Numbered from the stretch's first letter, positions 24,802 to 33,244 are shown. The stretch is DNA of 64,000 bases from Treponema brennaborense DSM 12168 (GCF_000212415.1 NC_015500.1:62001-126000), one strand, 5' to 3'. The notes: generated from the letters alone by a model not told the origin. A program made the numbers and translations.

Positions 24802-24996
24802 TTATGCACGCTTCCGCAGCGTATCTACATCTATTCCAAGGTCAACTTTTCCGTAATATTTTTTTAAACCTTGTATTTTTTCTTTTTGAATCAGATTTTC
24901 AAGCGCAACCTTTATTACATCCGTTTTCGTTTGAATTTTTGTAAGCGCCATCGCTTCCTATACAAGTGTGTCAGGGAGTTCTAATGTTGTTCTCAT
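24802..24996 (-). pseudogene. vapB: VapB-type antitoxin with in-frame stop
   Basis: 64 codons: M-R-T-T-L-E-L-P-D-T-L-V, then TAG at 24958-24960, then E-A-M-A-L-T-K-I-Q-T-K-T-D-V-I-K-V-A-L-E-N-L-I. This is the ribbon-helix-helix VapB family (DUF2191 type), in which the stop codon takes the place of a Glu. The rest of the frame is intact, so decay is recent. A well-formed promoter/operator lies upstream. Confidence 0.75.
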
Positions 24997-25005
24997 ATAT
25001 ATCCT

Positions 25006-25041
25006 ACTATGCATAATAGTATTGCATATTATATGCATAGT
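25006..25041 (-). promoter_or_regulatory. vapBC promoter and operator
   Basis: ACTATGCATA (25006-25015) and TATGCATAGT (25032-25041) form a perfect inverted repeat. On the minus strand TTGACT (about 25039-25044) is 17 bp from TACTAT, both within the repeat, as expected for an autoregulated antitoxin promoter. Confidence 0.55.
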
Positions 25042-25131
25042 CAACAATTTTTATATGCATCTGCAATTATTATGCTGCCATATACTCGTAACATAGTATT
25101 TTTTGCATATTTTAGCGCCCTGCAGACGTCA

Positions 25132-25292
25132 GCCTGACATTGTTTTACACCGCAGCGGGCTTGAGCTGCGCAGCCCGTTCCGCATAGCGGATTGGCGCGA
25201 TTCTTGCCGAGGAGCGTTCCCCAACGTAGTTGGGGCGCGACGACTAGCAAGAATCGTGACATAGCCGAGTCTGGTTGAAGCAGTTGTTAACT
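25132..25292 (-). repeat. attC-like site 2
   Basis: GCCTGAC (25132-25138, one change from RYYYAAC) to GTTAACT (25286-25292), 161 bp. Contains the shared GGTTGAAGCAGTTGTTA end seen at sites 3 and 6, and internal hairpins (for example GCGGGCT/AGCCCG). Lies 53 bp downstream of the GNAT gene's stop codon. Confidence 0.75.
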
Positions 25293-25345
25293 ATTTCGTC
25301 CATATTTTATTTCACTATCACTAAATACCGTTATTACATCAATAT

Positions 25346-25870
25346 CTATTTCATGTTTTTTTCAAAACGAAAAAAATCTGCGAAGTAATCATTTTCGGGA
25401 AACTGCTCTGCATCTTCTTTTTCATTTGGATCTTTATGATACTTATTATAATACTCTACAATATGAAATCCACATTTATTAACATAGAAATGTATATTCC
25501 GTTTTTCAAAGTATGGCGTATGAGTTTCCCATATTTTAGTATCAGGATATAATTTTTCAATTGCATTCCATATTAACTGTCCTAAGCCTTTACTGTGACT
25601 TCCCTTTTTAACATATAAAAAATCAAGATGATTATGTTGTGTTTCGTTGTTGATAACAACAATTGCGCCACCAACTAACTTTCCATCAAACCACGCTTCG
25701 TAAGTAAAGGAACCATTAACAGAAACAGATATATCAATATCTTTTTCAGGAAGTATTTCTGTATTTACATCACTAAACCCATCAACTGCACCTTGTTGAA
25801 AAGATTCTTGCATATCTTTTTAAAATTGTGTTAAGTGTTCGAGTTCAAGAGGAATCAATTTAAAGCACAT
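25346..25870 (-). pseudogene. GNAT-family acetyltransferase with premature stop
   Basis: A GGAGA site and ATG at 25870 give M-C-F-K-L-I-P-L-E-L-E-H-L-T-Q-F, then TAA at 25820-25822, then the same frame continues K-D-M-Q-E-S-F and on for 155 residues from an ATG at 25813. The body has the acetyl-CoA region G-S-H-S-K-G-L-G-Q near residue 93 and E-K-R-N-I-H-F-Y-V-N-K-C-G-F near 125, standard GNAT features. The stop looks like a one-base insertion/shift in TTT-AAA-AAA or a point change. Reinitiation at 25813 would lose the first strand. Substrate unknown. Confidence 0.75.
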
Positions 25871-26100
25871 TTAATATTCTCCAAAAGCGAAATTTTATCT
25901 GCGTAATTATGGGGTCATAAAATCTACCAAATAACGACTATTAGTATATAACTCCAATATTTAGTAAATATGATTCAATACTGATTTCATTCTTTCATTA
26001 ATAAAAAAATGTATTAATACGATAACAACCTATTCTATTTACTTCTAAATAACTGATTAATGATATTATTCTGTATTAATCTGCCGCGTGTGCAGCGTCC

Positions 26101-26193
26101 AGCTAACTATATTTTAACCTGCCTTTGCGGTTTTTGCGAAGCAACAGCACAAATCGTGACAAAGAAAGCATCAGGTTGAAGCAGTTGTTAGGC
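26101..26193 (-). repeat. attC-like site 3
   Basis: AGCTAAC (26101-26107) to GTTAGGC (26187-26193), 93 bp, with TTAACCTGC and CAGGTTGAAGCAG inside. A GCCGC-GTGT-GCAGC imperfect hairpin lies directly outside on the low-coordinate side (26083-26096). Confidence 0.8.
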
Positions 26194-26211
26194 CTTTTTG
26201 TTTAATTGCGG

Positions 26212-26688
26212 TTACCATATATTATGAGCAAAGAAATCATCGCCCTCACCGAGTAAATTTTCATTTAATAAGCAATTCAACTCACCAAGATGGTAGTAAC
26301 TATGTCTGGATATGAATATAACTACACTTTCAATATCTTTCCCGGTCCATGGAAATTTTTCATTCTTTTCATTTAAATCTATATTTTCAATCCAGTTCTT
26401 TATTTTTTCATATTGCTTTTTGATATTTATTATTATTTCTTCTTTTTTAATACTAAAATTATTATCAATTTTGTAATCATGACATAAGCCTGTATTCCCA
26501 TTACATTCTTCAAAATTAGAAGTATCAGTCATATAAAACTTAGTTGACTGAAGAATATGAAATGATAGTTTTTGAGGAACAGTTAATTTATGCCCAACCG
26601 ATACCCATGCATCATCACTAAAGCCATTAACAATGTCTGAAAACATCCGATAAAACTGTTCAAATTGCTTAATGTAGTTTTCTTTCAT
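26212..26688 (-). CDS. DinB-like four-helix protein
   Basis: 158 residues from the ATG at 26688, which has AGGAGA upstream; a longer open frame to 26727 lacks this. The pattern of four amphipathic helices with H-I-L-Q-S near residue 41 and H-S-Y-Y-H-L-G-E-L near residue 132 resembles the metal-binding DinB/YfiT superfamily, in which three His bind the metal. These proteins act as thiol-dependent S-transferases or are of unknown use. Single-gene cassette. Confidence 0.65.
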   Translation of the reverse strand: MKENYIKQFEQFYRMFSDIVNGFSDDAWVSVGHKLTVPQKLSFHILQSTKFYMTDTSNFEECNGNTGLCHDYKIDNNFSIKKEEIIINIKKQYEKIKNWIENIDLNEKNEKFPWTGKDIESVVIFISRHSYYHLGELNCLLNENLLGEGDDFFAHNIW

Positions 26689-26927
26689 AAAAAATCTCCT
26701 GCTTTTTTTATATCCTTTTTTATACACGTTTTATAATGGACAATTAATAATACCTTATTGCTAATATACAAAACTATGCCTGAATAAATTGAAAGCTATT
26801 TCAATAATTTCTTATTTATATATTATTAGCTTTATCTATAAGTATATGAACCAATAAGATTTTTCAAGTATTACATGTGTCATAATAAATCTCCTGTAGG
26901 TTTATAATATTATATCCGCGCGCGCAG

Positions 26928-27055
26928 CGCTAACATTGTTTTAACCTGCAGCACGTCATTGGCGCGCTGCTTGCATTTACTGCAAAACAATATTTGTGTG
27001 AAATCTATGCAAGCAACGTGACAATAGCGCTGTCGGGTCGAAATCGTTGTTAGAG
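26928..27055 (-). repeat. attC-like site 4
   Basis: CGCTAAC (26928-26934) to GTTAGAG (27049-27055), 128 bp; both boxes have one departure from consensus. Internal TTGCATTTACTGCAA and GCAGC/GCTGC pairs. The methyltransferase stop codon lies in the R box. Confidence 0.7.
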
Positions 27056-27898
27056 CAATTTTCTTATATATACAGTATCAAGGTTTTTATCATTAACGTT
27101 TCGGAAATACTGTATTTCATATTCGCTTCTATTTAATTCATCCTCAATTACTTTAACCGAGGGTGTATATATAAACACGCCGTCTTGCTTTAATGAATGG
27201 AGTATTTCATAATACTTCTTCATATATGTGTCTTTATATTCGTCGCTATTAATTATTGATCTTCGTAAATGATTCGAAAATGACATATGAGCAATAATCG
27301 TTCCCCAAGTTGATTCCTGGAATGAATAATCAAACCAATTACTACATGCTACTTTTGAATCATTACTAACATATTGATCTAATCCATATACTTTTGAATA
27401 ACCATTTCTTCGTAATAGTTTAATTAATTCATATGATAATCCGCAGCCGATATCGATAATTGGTTCATGTAATTGATTTAGATCAGTTCTTAGGATTTCG
27501 TTCTGAAATTCACCAGTATATTCTGCGCAGGGAATAAATAATTGTTCTTTTTTATCCTCATAATCATTGTTTTCAAGTGCTGAAACTAACTTATTTCGAT
27601 GTTCATCGACTATACAGCGTAATTCAATAATTTCATATTTTTTACTACTAATTTTGCGCAAATTAAGTACGAGTTGTTTATAGATCTCATTAATCGCGTT
27701 TATTGTTTTATTTGAAAGTGAAACATACTGGTTGTTCTGCACACATTCTTTAACAAATTGATTATAAATCAAGCCAGTGTATTTCTGTATTTGAATATCT
27801 GTATTTATTCCCTGATACAACAGAATATTATCATTAATAAGGGAGACTATTCGTTCTTTTGTTTCATCGCTTTGTAGATACTGAATTATATTCTTCAT
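27050..27898 (-). CDS. SAM-dependent methyltransferase-like cassette protein
   Basis: 282 residues. An N-terminal helical region of about 140 residues precedes a Rossmann methyltransferase core: motif I I-I-D-I-G-C-G-L-S-Y near residue 148, V-Y-G-L-D-Q-Y near 170 and G-V-F-I-Y-T-P-S near 245. The substrate cannot be predicted. AAGGAT precedes the start. It is the sole gene of its cassette and its stop overlaps attC site 4. AT-rich codon use unlike the flanking backbone. Confidence 0.7.
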   Translation of the reverse strand: MKNIIQYLQSDETKERIVSLINDNILLYQGINTDIQIQKYTGLIYNQFVKECVQNNQYVSLSNKTINAINEIYKQLVLNLRKISSKKYEIIELRCIVDEHRNKLVSALENNDYEDKKEQLFIPCAEYTGEFQNEILRTDLNQLHEPIIDIGCGLSYELIKLLRRNGYSKVYGLDQYVSNDSKVACSNWFDYSFQESTWGTIIAHMSFSNHLRRSIINSDEYKDTYMKKYYEILHSLKQDGVFIYTPSVKVIEDELNRSEYEIQYFRNVNDKNLDTVYIRKLL

Positions 27899-27930
27899 AT
27901 TTTATCCTTTTTTGCGCACGAGCGGCGTCA

Positions 27931-27996
27931 ATCCAACATTGTTTTAACCTGCAAACGGGCTTGACCCGTTTGTCAGCGTTGAAAACTGTGTTAGCT
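27931..27996 (-). repeat. attC-like site 5 (short)
   Basis: ATCCAAC (27931-27937) to GTTAGCT (27990-27996), only 66 bp. The centre is a simple AAACGGG-CTTG-ACCCGTTT-type hairpin (27953-27972). Short enough to be essentially one bulged stem. Confidence 0.75.
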
Positions 27997-28818
27997 GTGT
28001 TTTTTATAATTCTTCGGAAAATAGTCTTTTCCAACTTGCCATAAATACTTATCTATCTCTTTTAGATTATACTTCTCTAATTTGTAAAATTTCCTAAATT
28101 CTAATAGAATATTATAAAACTTTTTGTATTGTTTTAATTCACAATCTTCAAACATATAAAATTTATCTTCTTTTCGAAGATATTTTAAAACCTTTTCTAC
28201 AAAACTATCAAAGATTGGATATTTAGTTTCAAAATGATGACTACAATATTTAGAAGCAAACGAATAGAAATTTATTTGCCTTTTTTTTATTGTAATTGTT
28301 GCTATATCATTTACCAAATTTAAATCACCTTCTTTTAATCTTTCATCTATTTTTAATTGAACAATATGTTTTGCTACATCAAATGGTGAAAAAATATTGG
28401 TACTGTAGAAATCATTTAATGAACAAACTTTTATTAAAACATCATCCATTTCTGTATTGGAAGGATATGTTCTATGAAATAATTTATCTAAACTACTTTC
28501 TTGAAGAACATAGTTGTCTAAAGAATTCCATTTTAATAAATACTTTTCAATTTCTTTTTCTGTTGGAAATAGCATTTTTCTTGTTTGTATTTGTATTTTT
28601 GATATTGCTTTTGATGAAACTAATTTATCTTTTAAACAAATGGAACAAATACCTTTTTCTTTGTTTACTATTTTTTCAGAAGCAAGTTTTGTTGTTATTG
28701 AGTTTATTTGTTGTCTGGGGTAGATACTACATTTTTCTGATAAACAATCATCACATATAAAATCATTCTCTTGTAAAAAATTTATTACTTTATTACCGTT
28801 TGATTTATTTGTCATCAT
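27991..28818 (-). CDS. unknown cassette protein with paired cysteines
   Basis: 275 residues, not recognised. N-terminal Cys pairs C-D-D-C-L-S-E-K-C near residues 22-30 and C-S-I-C near 58-61 look like a zinc-binding or treble-clef element. The middle is helical and Lys-rich. The C-terminal part, S-F-A-S-K-Y-C-S-H-H-F near residue 188 with F-D-S-F-V-E-K-V-L and Y-L-W-Q-V-G-K, resembles the end of some helix-hairpin-helix-like DNA glycosylase or nuclease-associated domains. That pattern and the zinc-type N-terminus make nucleic acid binding a reasonable guess only. Its stop overlaps attC site 5. Confidence 0.6.
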   Translation of the reverse strand: MMTNKSNGNKVINFLQENDFICDDCLSEKCSIYPRQQINSITTKLASEKIVNKEKGICSICLKDKLVSSKAISKIQIQTRKMLFPTEKEIEKYLLKWNSLDNYVLQESSLDKLFHRTYPSNTEMDDVLIKVCSLNDFYSTNIFSPFDVAKHIVQLKIDERLKEGDLNLVNDIATITIKKRQINFYSFASKYCSHHFETKYPIFDSFVEKVLKYLRKEDKFYMFEDCELKQYKKFYNILLEFRKFYKLEKYNLKEIDKYLWQVGKDYFPKNYKKHS

Positions 28819-29065
28819 ATATTTTTATTCTTCATTATAAACTTTCTCCATTGAGCACCGCTGTGCGGTGTCCAGCTAACATTTGCTTAACCTGCATTGC
28901 GTACATTGGCGCACTTTTTGCCGAGGAGCGAAGCGACGACTGCAATTTTCATGACAAAAGGAATTATCAGACAATATGAAGAGACCTCCAGTATGTTATT
29001 AATCGCGGATTAGCAGCATACTGGAAACCAATACGTGCATACCGCACACAAACGGAGGCCCCTTC

Positions 29066-30196
29066 ATGAATAGAATAGTTTATATTGGAATGGATGTCCA
29101 TAAGGACACGTACAGTCTTTGCAGTTTTGACTCTCATGAAAACTATATGTTTTCAGAGACAACGATTAAATCAGAGACTACTGCAGTACTTGCATATATT
29201 AAGACGATCGAAAATCGTTTTAAGGATGATGATGTGATGGTCGTCTGCGGATACGAGGCAGGGCCAACTGGATTTTCATTATGTCGAGAGCTCCAAAAGA
29301 AAAATATATCCTGCGTTGTTATGGCGCCATCATCACTGCCTAAATCGACAGATGATAAAAAAAGAAAAACTGATAAAATCGATGCTCGTCAGCTCGCCCT
29401 GCATTTAGCCCATAACACCTATAAATCAGTGAACGTCTTAACGCCAGAAATGGAAACGATTAAGGAATTAACCCGAACCAGAGCTACCGCATTGAAAGCC
29501 CAAAAGAGAGCAAAGCAAATTTTGCTGTCCTTCTTACTGAGAAAAGGCATGGTATATCCCTATGGCAACAGATCTAAATACTGGACGCAAAAGTTTTATG
29601 CTTGGCTCAAGACTCTCGAGTTCACTAATGATATCGAACGCTACTCTTTTGAAGAATATCTTTCCGAGGTCAATCACCAAATGAGCAGGGTATCCAGGCT
29701 CGATGACAAAATCGCAGAAATTGCGGAAACCCCCTTAATCAAAGATGACGTTAAAAAACTATGCTGTTTCAGCGGTATCAGCATTCTTACCGCCGTAACT
29801 CTTATTTCTGAGGTCGAAGACTTCAATCGTTTTGAAAAGGCAACGTATTTCGCAAGCTATCTTGGTTTATGTCCGGGTATTCATGCAAGTGGTTTATCAA
29901 GCCAAAACAGGGGAATCACAAAGGCAGGAAATAAACACTTGCGATGTCTATTGATCGAGGCCGCACAATCCATGAGCCACTCGCAGTTATGCGGGAAAAA
30001 ATCGCTTCGTTTATTAGCGCGGCAGAAAGACATGAATCCTTTGATTGTTTTCTATGCCGATAAAGCCACCGAACGTATCAAACGAAAAAGGAACTCAATG
30101 ATTTTTCGTGGTGTCAACCCAAACAAAGCGACGACTGCAGCCGCCCGTGAAATGGCCTGTTTTATTTGGGGAATGATGACGAATAATATTGCATAA
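29066..30196 (+). CDS. IS110-family DEDD transposase
   Basis: 376 residues. RuvC-like N-terminal domain with D in Y-I-G-M-D-V-H-K near residue 9, E in G-Y-E-A-G-P-T near 65, and K-I-D-A-R near 104; the C-terminal transposase_20 domain has I-L-T-A-V-T-L-I-S-E near 252, Y-L-G-L-C-P-G near 275 and G-N-K-H-L-R near 298 with the catalytic-type Ser nearby. Intact and full length, so the element may be active. It is the only plus-strand gene in the cassette block. Confidence 0.9.
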   Translation: MNRIVYIGMDVHKDTYSLCSFDSHENYMFSETTIKSETTAVLAYIKTIENRFKDDDVMVVCGYEAGPTGFSLCRELQKKNISCVVMAPSSLPKSTDDKKRKTDKIDARQLALHLAHNTYKSVNVLTPEMETIKELTRTRATALKAQKRAKQILLSFLLRKGMVYPYGNRSKYWTQKFYAWLKTLEFTNDIERYSFEEYLSEVNHQMSRVSRLDDKIAEIAETPLIKDDVKKLCCFSGISILTAVTLISEVEDFNRFEKATYFASYLGLCPGIHASGLSSQNRGITKAGNKHLRCLLIEAAQSMSHSQLCGKKSLRLLARQKDMNPLIVFYADKATERIKRKRNSMIFRGVNPNKATTAAAREMACFIWGMMTNNIA

Positions 30197-30434
30197 TTAT
30201 TGTGTTTTGCTCGGGGACAAAGTTTGACGATTACGCTATTCAAGTCATCGTCGATTCAACCGTAAGGACAGTTCTTTTTATTACAAAGATCTGAATCCTA
30301 TTGTCAGAGAGGACGGACTTATTTCTGGCGGACCATTGACCTGTGGTATCCAATCCACGTATATGAGAGTGGTCAAGCCGTTATAAATCGTCAGCTTTGT
30401 CCCTTTTCTATGTTGACAGAGGTCTCATCATATG
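30197..30434 (+). ncRNA. candidate bridge RNA region of the IS element
   Basis: The 238-bp non-coding right end is longer than the 97-bp left end, as in IS1111-type elements whose guide (bridge) RNA is encoded after the recombinase. It can form a GACGAT/ATCGTC stem (about 30226-30251). TTCAACC (30255-30261) is complementary to GGTTGAA (30436-30442), the target bases immediately next to the AG core. RNA existence and the guide assignment are inference. Confidence 0.45.
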
Positions 30435-30461
30435 AGGTTGAAGCAGTTGTTAGATGAATGA

Positions 30462-31543
30462 CTAAATGAATAGATGCAAATCGATATTTTTAAGTTTTTT
30501 TTCTATATATTCTTTACAGTCATCATCTGATAACGAAAGTATTTCTGCTTTATAGTTTGTCTTTTGTTTTAATACTGTCGCAACTTCTTTCACCCAGTTT
30601 GACATACTCATTTGAATAATAGTTCCATCGATATTTTTTGCCATGTCAACAATTCTACTACGTTCTCCTATTCGATCAACGAGTATTATTGTTGACATAT
30701 AGTATTTTTGTCGGCCCATCTCTATTTCTCTTTCAAATCGTGATACTTTATCAAGTGAAATTTCGGTGTTCCCAGGACCTATAAAACCAATATCAAAACG
30801 TACGCCAATACCTGGTTCAACTATTAATGTCGCATCGCTTTCTCGTTTATCTTCTCTTTGAGAGAGCCAGAATGTTTTTTTTGTAATACTTGGATCATCT
30901 TTCAATTTAAAACCTAATACACTTAATAAAGATCCAAGTACCAATTTTTCAAAAAACTTCCCATACATAGATTTTTCAGAACCACGTATAGTTAATGTTT
31001 GTGCACCAATTGCTGTAAATAGTTGAAGTAGTTCAGGCCATTGTAGGAAATATTCCTGATTTTCCTTATCAATGATTTTTGCAGTAAGTTCCCCATATAC
31101 TTGTGAAGACTCAGCAACACTTTTCTCAAGAGATGCAGATAAATCTGTTAAGTATGATTGAAACTCTGAGTCATCACTTCTTAATACATTTTGTATGCTT
31201 TTTCCTGTTAAACCGACAATCCAGTTTAGAAATATTTTGGTTTCCTTATCGTTTTTTTCTTATTTAACTCTTCTGCAATAATTGTGTTTAGGTTCTCACT
31301 AAAGTTATCAATGTTTTTTAAGCATGCGAGGAATGTGATAAGCATTGCCCCATTTGACAAATTCAACCTTCGTCTTGTGAGGCTTTCAGTTAATGATCTT
31401 ACATTCCCACCAGATAATATTGATAATACAACAGATCGTATGACATCTTCGCCTAACCTATCAATAATTTCAGTACCAGAATAAAAAGAGAGTTCCTTGC
31501 CTGTTTTTGGAATAAGAGCTGAAATGCTTTTCTTATTCATCAT
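30462..31543 (-). pseudogene. type II restriction endonuclease (CfrBI-like), frameshifted
   Basis: The first part (ATG at 31543 or 31540 to about 31259) encodes S-F-Y-S-G-T-E-I-I-D-R-L-G-E-D-V and continues to N-K-K-K; a T7 run on the plus strand (31252-31258) then breaks the frame. With one extra A on the coding strand the reading continues N-D-K-E-T-K-I-F-L-N-W-I-V-G and on to the stop at 30462, about 361 residues in all. The second half has G-V-R-F-D-I-G-F-I-G-P-G and Y-Y-M-S-T-I-I-L-V, a PD-(D/E)XK-like layout. The start overlaps the methyltransferase end. The CfrBI assignment is tentative. Confidence 0.65.
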
Positions 31544-32732
31544 CTTCTCCTGTAAACTCAAGGTATTTTTGATTTCTATTAGGTGGTTGTGTATTAATCC
31601 AGTTAATCTGATCAACTTTTCCTGATGTCCACCGTAATGCTTTTTGTTTAATTTCCTTCATATATTCATCATTCATTTCAAAAAGAACATAACGACGGTT
31701 TAACTTGTTTGCTGCATCTCCTACAGTTCCGATTCCACCAAAAGGATCAAGGATGACATCATTAACAAATGAATAATACTGTATTACTTTTTCAGCAAGA
31801 GAAACAGGGAAAATAGCTGGATGTTTTTTTGAATGAGCCGGAGTAATTTTCCAAATATTTGTTACTTCATAGCCATCTTCAATTTTTGATTGTTCGACTA
31901 ATTTTTGATCTGGGTGTTTGCGAATATGCCAATCAATAAGTTTGTCGGTCTTTTTTCTATATACCAGAATGTATTCTGTTACTGGAACAGGTTTGTATTG
32001 AAGAGGATTTCTGTCAGCAGAAAAACGCCGTCCGCGTCCTGTTGCCCATCCGGCACCCTCTGGTTTTACCCAAATAATGTCATCAATAAACTCAAATCCT
32101 TCTTCAATAAACAAACGATGAAAATCAAATGGAACAGCGATACGTTTTGATGATTCACTTCTACTTGATCTTCTAATTAGTATTGGAGAAATATTAATTA
32201 CGAAGAAACGTCCTTCATTTAATACTCGATGACAGGCACGGATTATTTTCCGCATTTTATTCAAATAATCTTCATAGGTTTCGTAGTCAGCATATTCTGG
32301 TCTTGCGTTGTAATAAGGCGGTGATGTAAAAACTAGATCAATTGATTCTGCAGGTGTTTCGTTAAGAAGCTCTTCCGAATCACCTAAGCCAATTGTGTTG
32401 ATTACATGAGAAATCTTTGGGCTATCACCATTTTTTTTGGATTGAGCAGTATTCTCTTTTCGTTGAAGTATTCGATTCTCTAAAATATTAGGCTTTGTTG
32501 TTTTTTGCTCATCAATTAAGCTTGTCAATGAATCAATTACTACTTCACCCAATAGATGACTATTATGAAGCAGGGGAACACGCCAAATATGGTAACGATC
32601 ATCAACTTCTGGTAGTCCGAAATCAATTACTTTATCAAGCATTATTGATTTAAGATAAACAAATGCAATTTTTTTAGCATCGTCTACAGATTTAACCATA
32701 TAGTTCTGTTGTTTATTCTTCGATCGTGCCAT
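31533..32732 (-). CDS. DNA methyltransferase of a type II RM system (beta class)
   Basis: 399 residues. Motif IV is T-S-P-P-Y-Y near residue 135, typical of N4-cytosine (or beta-class N6-adenine) methyltransferases, and comes before the SAM-binding motif I D-P-F-G-G-I-G-T near residue 345. It would protect the cognate site from the endonuclease that follows. The 80-residue N-terminal region before it is family-specific. GAGG upstream of the start. Whole RM system occupies one cassette between attC sites 6 and 7. Confidence 0.85.
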   Translation of the reverse strand: MARSKNKQQNYMVKSVDDAKKIAFVYLKSIMLDKVIDFGLPEVDDRYHIWRVPLLHNSHLLGEVVIDSLTSLIDEQKTTKPNILENRILQRKENTAQSKKNGDSPKISHVINTIGLGDSEELLNETPAESIDLVFTSPPYYNARPEYADYETYEDYLNKMRKIIRACHRVLNEGRFFVINISPILIRRSSRSESSKRIAVPFDFHRLFIEEGFEFIDDIIWVKPEGAGWATGRGRRFSADRNPLQYKPVPVTEYILVYRKKTDKLIDWHIRKHPDQKLVEQSKIEDGYEVTNIWKITPAHSKKHPAIFPVSLAEKVIQYYSFVNDVILDPFGGIGTVGDAANKLNRRYVLFEMNDEYMKEIKQKALRWTSGKVDQINWINTQPPNRNQKYLEFTGEDDE

Positions 32733-32787
32733 TTCAACCTCAAACCAAAAATTATATCAAATAATATTAAATACTTCAAGTATGTGC

Positions 32788-32812
32788 GCCGCGAAAGCGG
32801 CGTCCATCGAAC
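32788..32812 (-). repeat. half attC-like site 7 (array boundary)
   Basis: The outside hairpin GCCGC-GAAA-GCGGC (32788-32801) with GTCC and ATCGAAC (32806-32812, one change from RYYYAAC) followed by ATTT matches the left halves of the other sites. No partner GTTRRRY box or TTAACCTGC follows, so this is a truncated end of the array. Confidence 0.55.
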
Positions 32813-33157
32813 ATTTCTTCATCAGCTCCATATAACATCCTCTCTACCACGATTCCGGTGGTATAAAATGCCGTTTCGCCTTGATTATTCATTATATTAT
32901 CACAAATTGTCCATTTTTACAAACATTTTATGAGGATCCGTATAAACTCTCCGTTATATCAAATAAAGCGTTCGCACATTGTTCACCACTCGTCAATATC
33001 AATCGGTAAATTATGAAAGCTGGCTGTAATCTTTCATGCTGAAGCTCTGGATACGACTGCGGTAACGCCGCCCCGTTGCTGCCGGATAGCGTGAGATTGA
33101 ACTCCCGAATGTTGCCGGCCGGTTCCCCGATTGCCGTCAGTGTGCTATACTGCAAAA
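32813..33157. other. gene-free boundary stretch
   Basis: No gene I can support. Composition goes from AT-rich back to balanced near 32930. Minus-strand frame 32928-33155 is open but shows no recognisable family. Confidence 0.35.
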
Positions 33158-33244
33158 ATGAAATCGTTCCAGAAAGAGTTGCCGTTCAGTGCGGTATCTA
33201 TGATCGCCGGACTATCCGATACCGGAGAAGTTCTCCGTGCCTGA
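33158..33244 (+). CDS. 28-codon open frame behind a -10 box
   Basis: ATG at 33158, six bases after TATACT (33146-33151), the same spacing as the leaderless genes elsewhere; no good -35 (TTCCCC). Encodes M-K-S-F-Q-K-E-L-P-F-S-A and ends in the radical-SAM remnant. Possibly a truncated gene start. Not recognised. Confidence 0.3.
   Translation: MKSFQKELPFSAVSMIAGLSDTGEVLRA

Larger units (their letters stand above)
28969..30434 (+). mobile_element. IS1111-type IS110-family element inserted in attC
   Basis: Subterminal inverted repeats ATATGAAGAGACCTC (28974-28988) and GAGGTCTCATCATAT (30419-30433) match in 14 of 15 positions, with short unpaired tails outside as in the IS1111 subgroup. The dinucleotide AG (CT on the other strand) is present at both junctions (28969-28970 and 30435-30436), so the element may equally be placed 2 bp to the right. 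This fits the CT core exchange of IS110 recombinases. IS1111-attC elements are a known attC-targeting group. Confidence 0.8.
28874..30455 (-). repeat. attC-like site 6, split by an IS element
   Basis: AGCTAAC (28874-28880) on one side and AGGTTGAAGCAGTTGTTAGAT (ending 30455) on the other. Removing the 1466-bp IS restores a 116-bp site whose joined sequence TATCAGGTTGAAGC matches GCATCAGGTTGAAGC of site 3. CACCGC-TGT-GCGGTG (28856-28870) lies just outside. Confidence 0.8.

Noticed and set aside
24559-30455. Regularly spaced repeats as a CRISPR array
   Set aside because: Repeats are long, inverted and separated by genes of 0.4-2.3 kb; no short uniform spacers and no cas genes.
32928-33155. Minus-strand open frame of 75 codons
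   Set aside because: No recognisable family, no ribosome site, lies in the decayed boundary.
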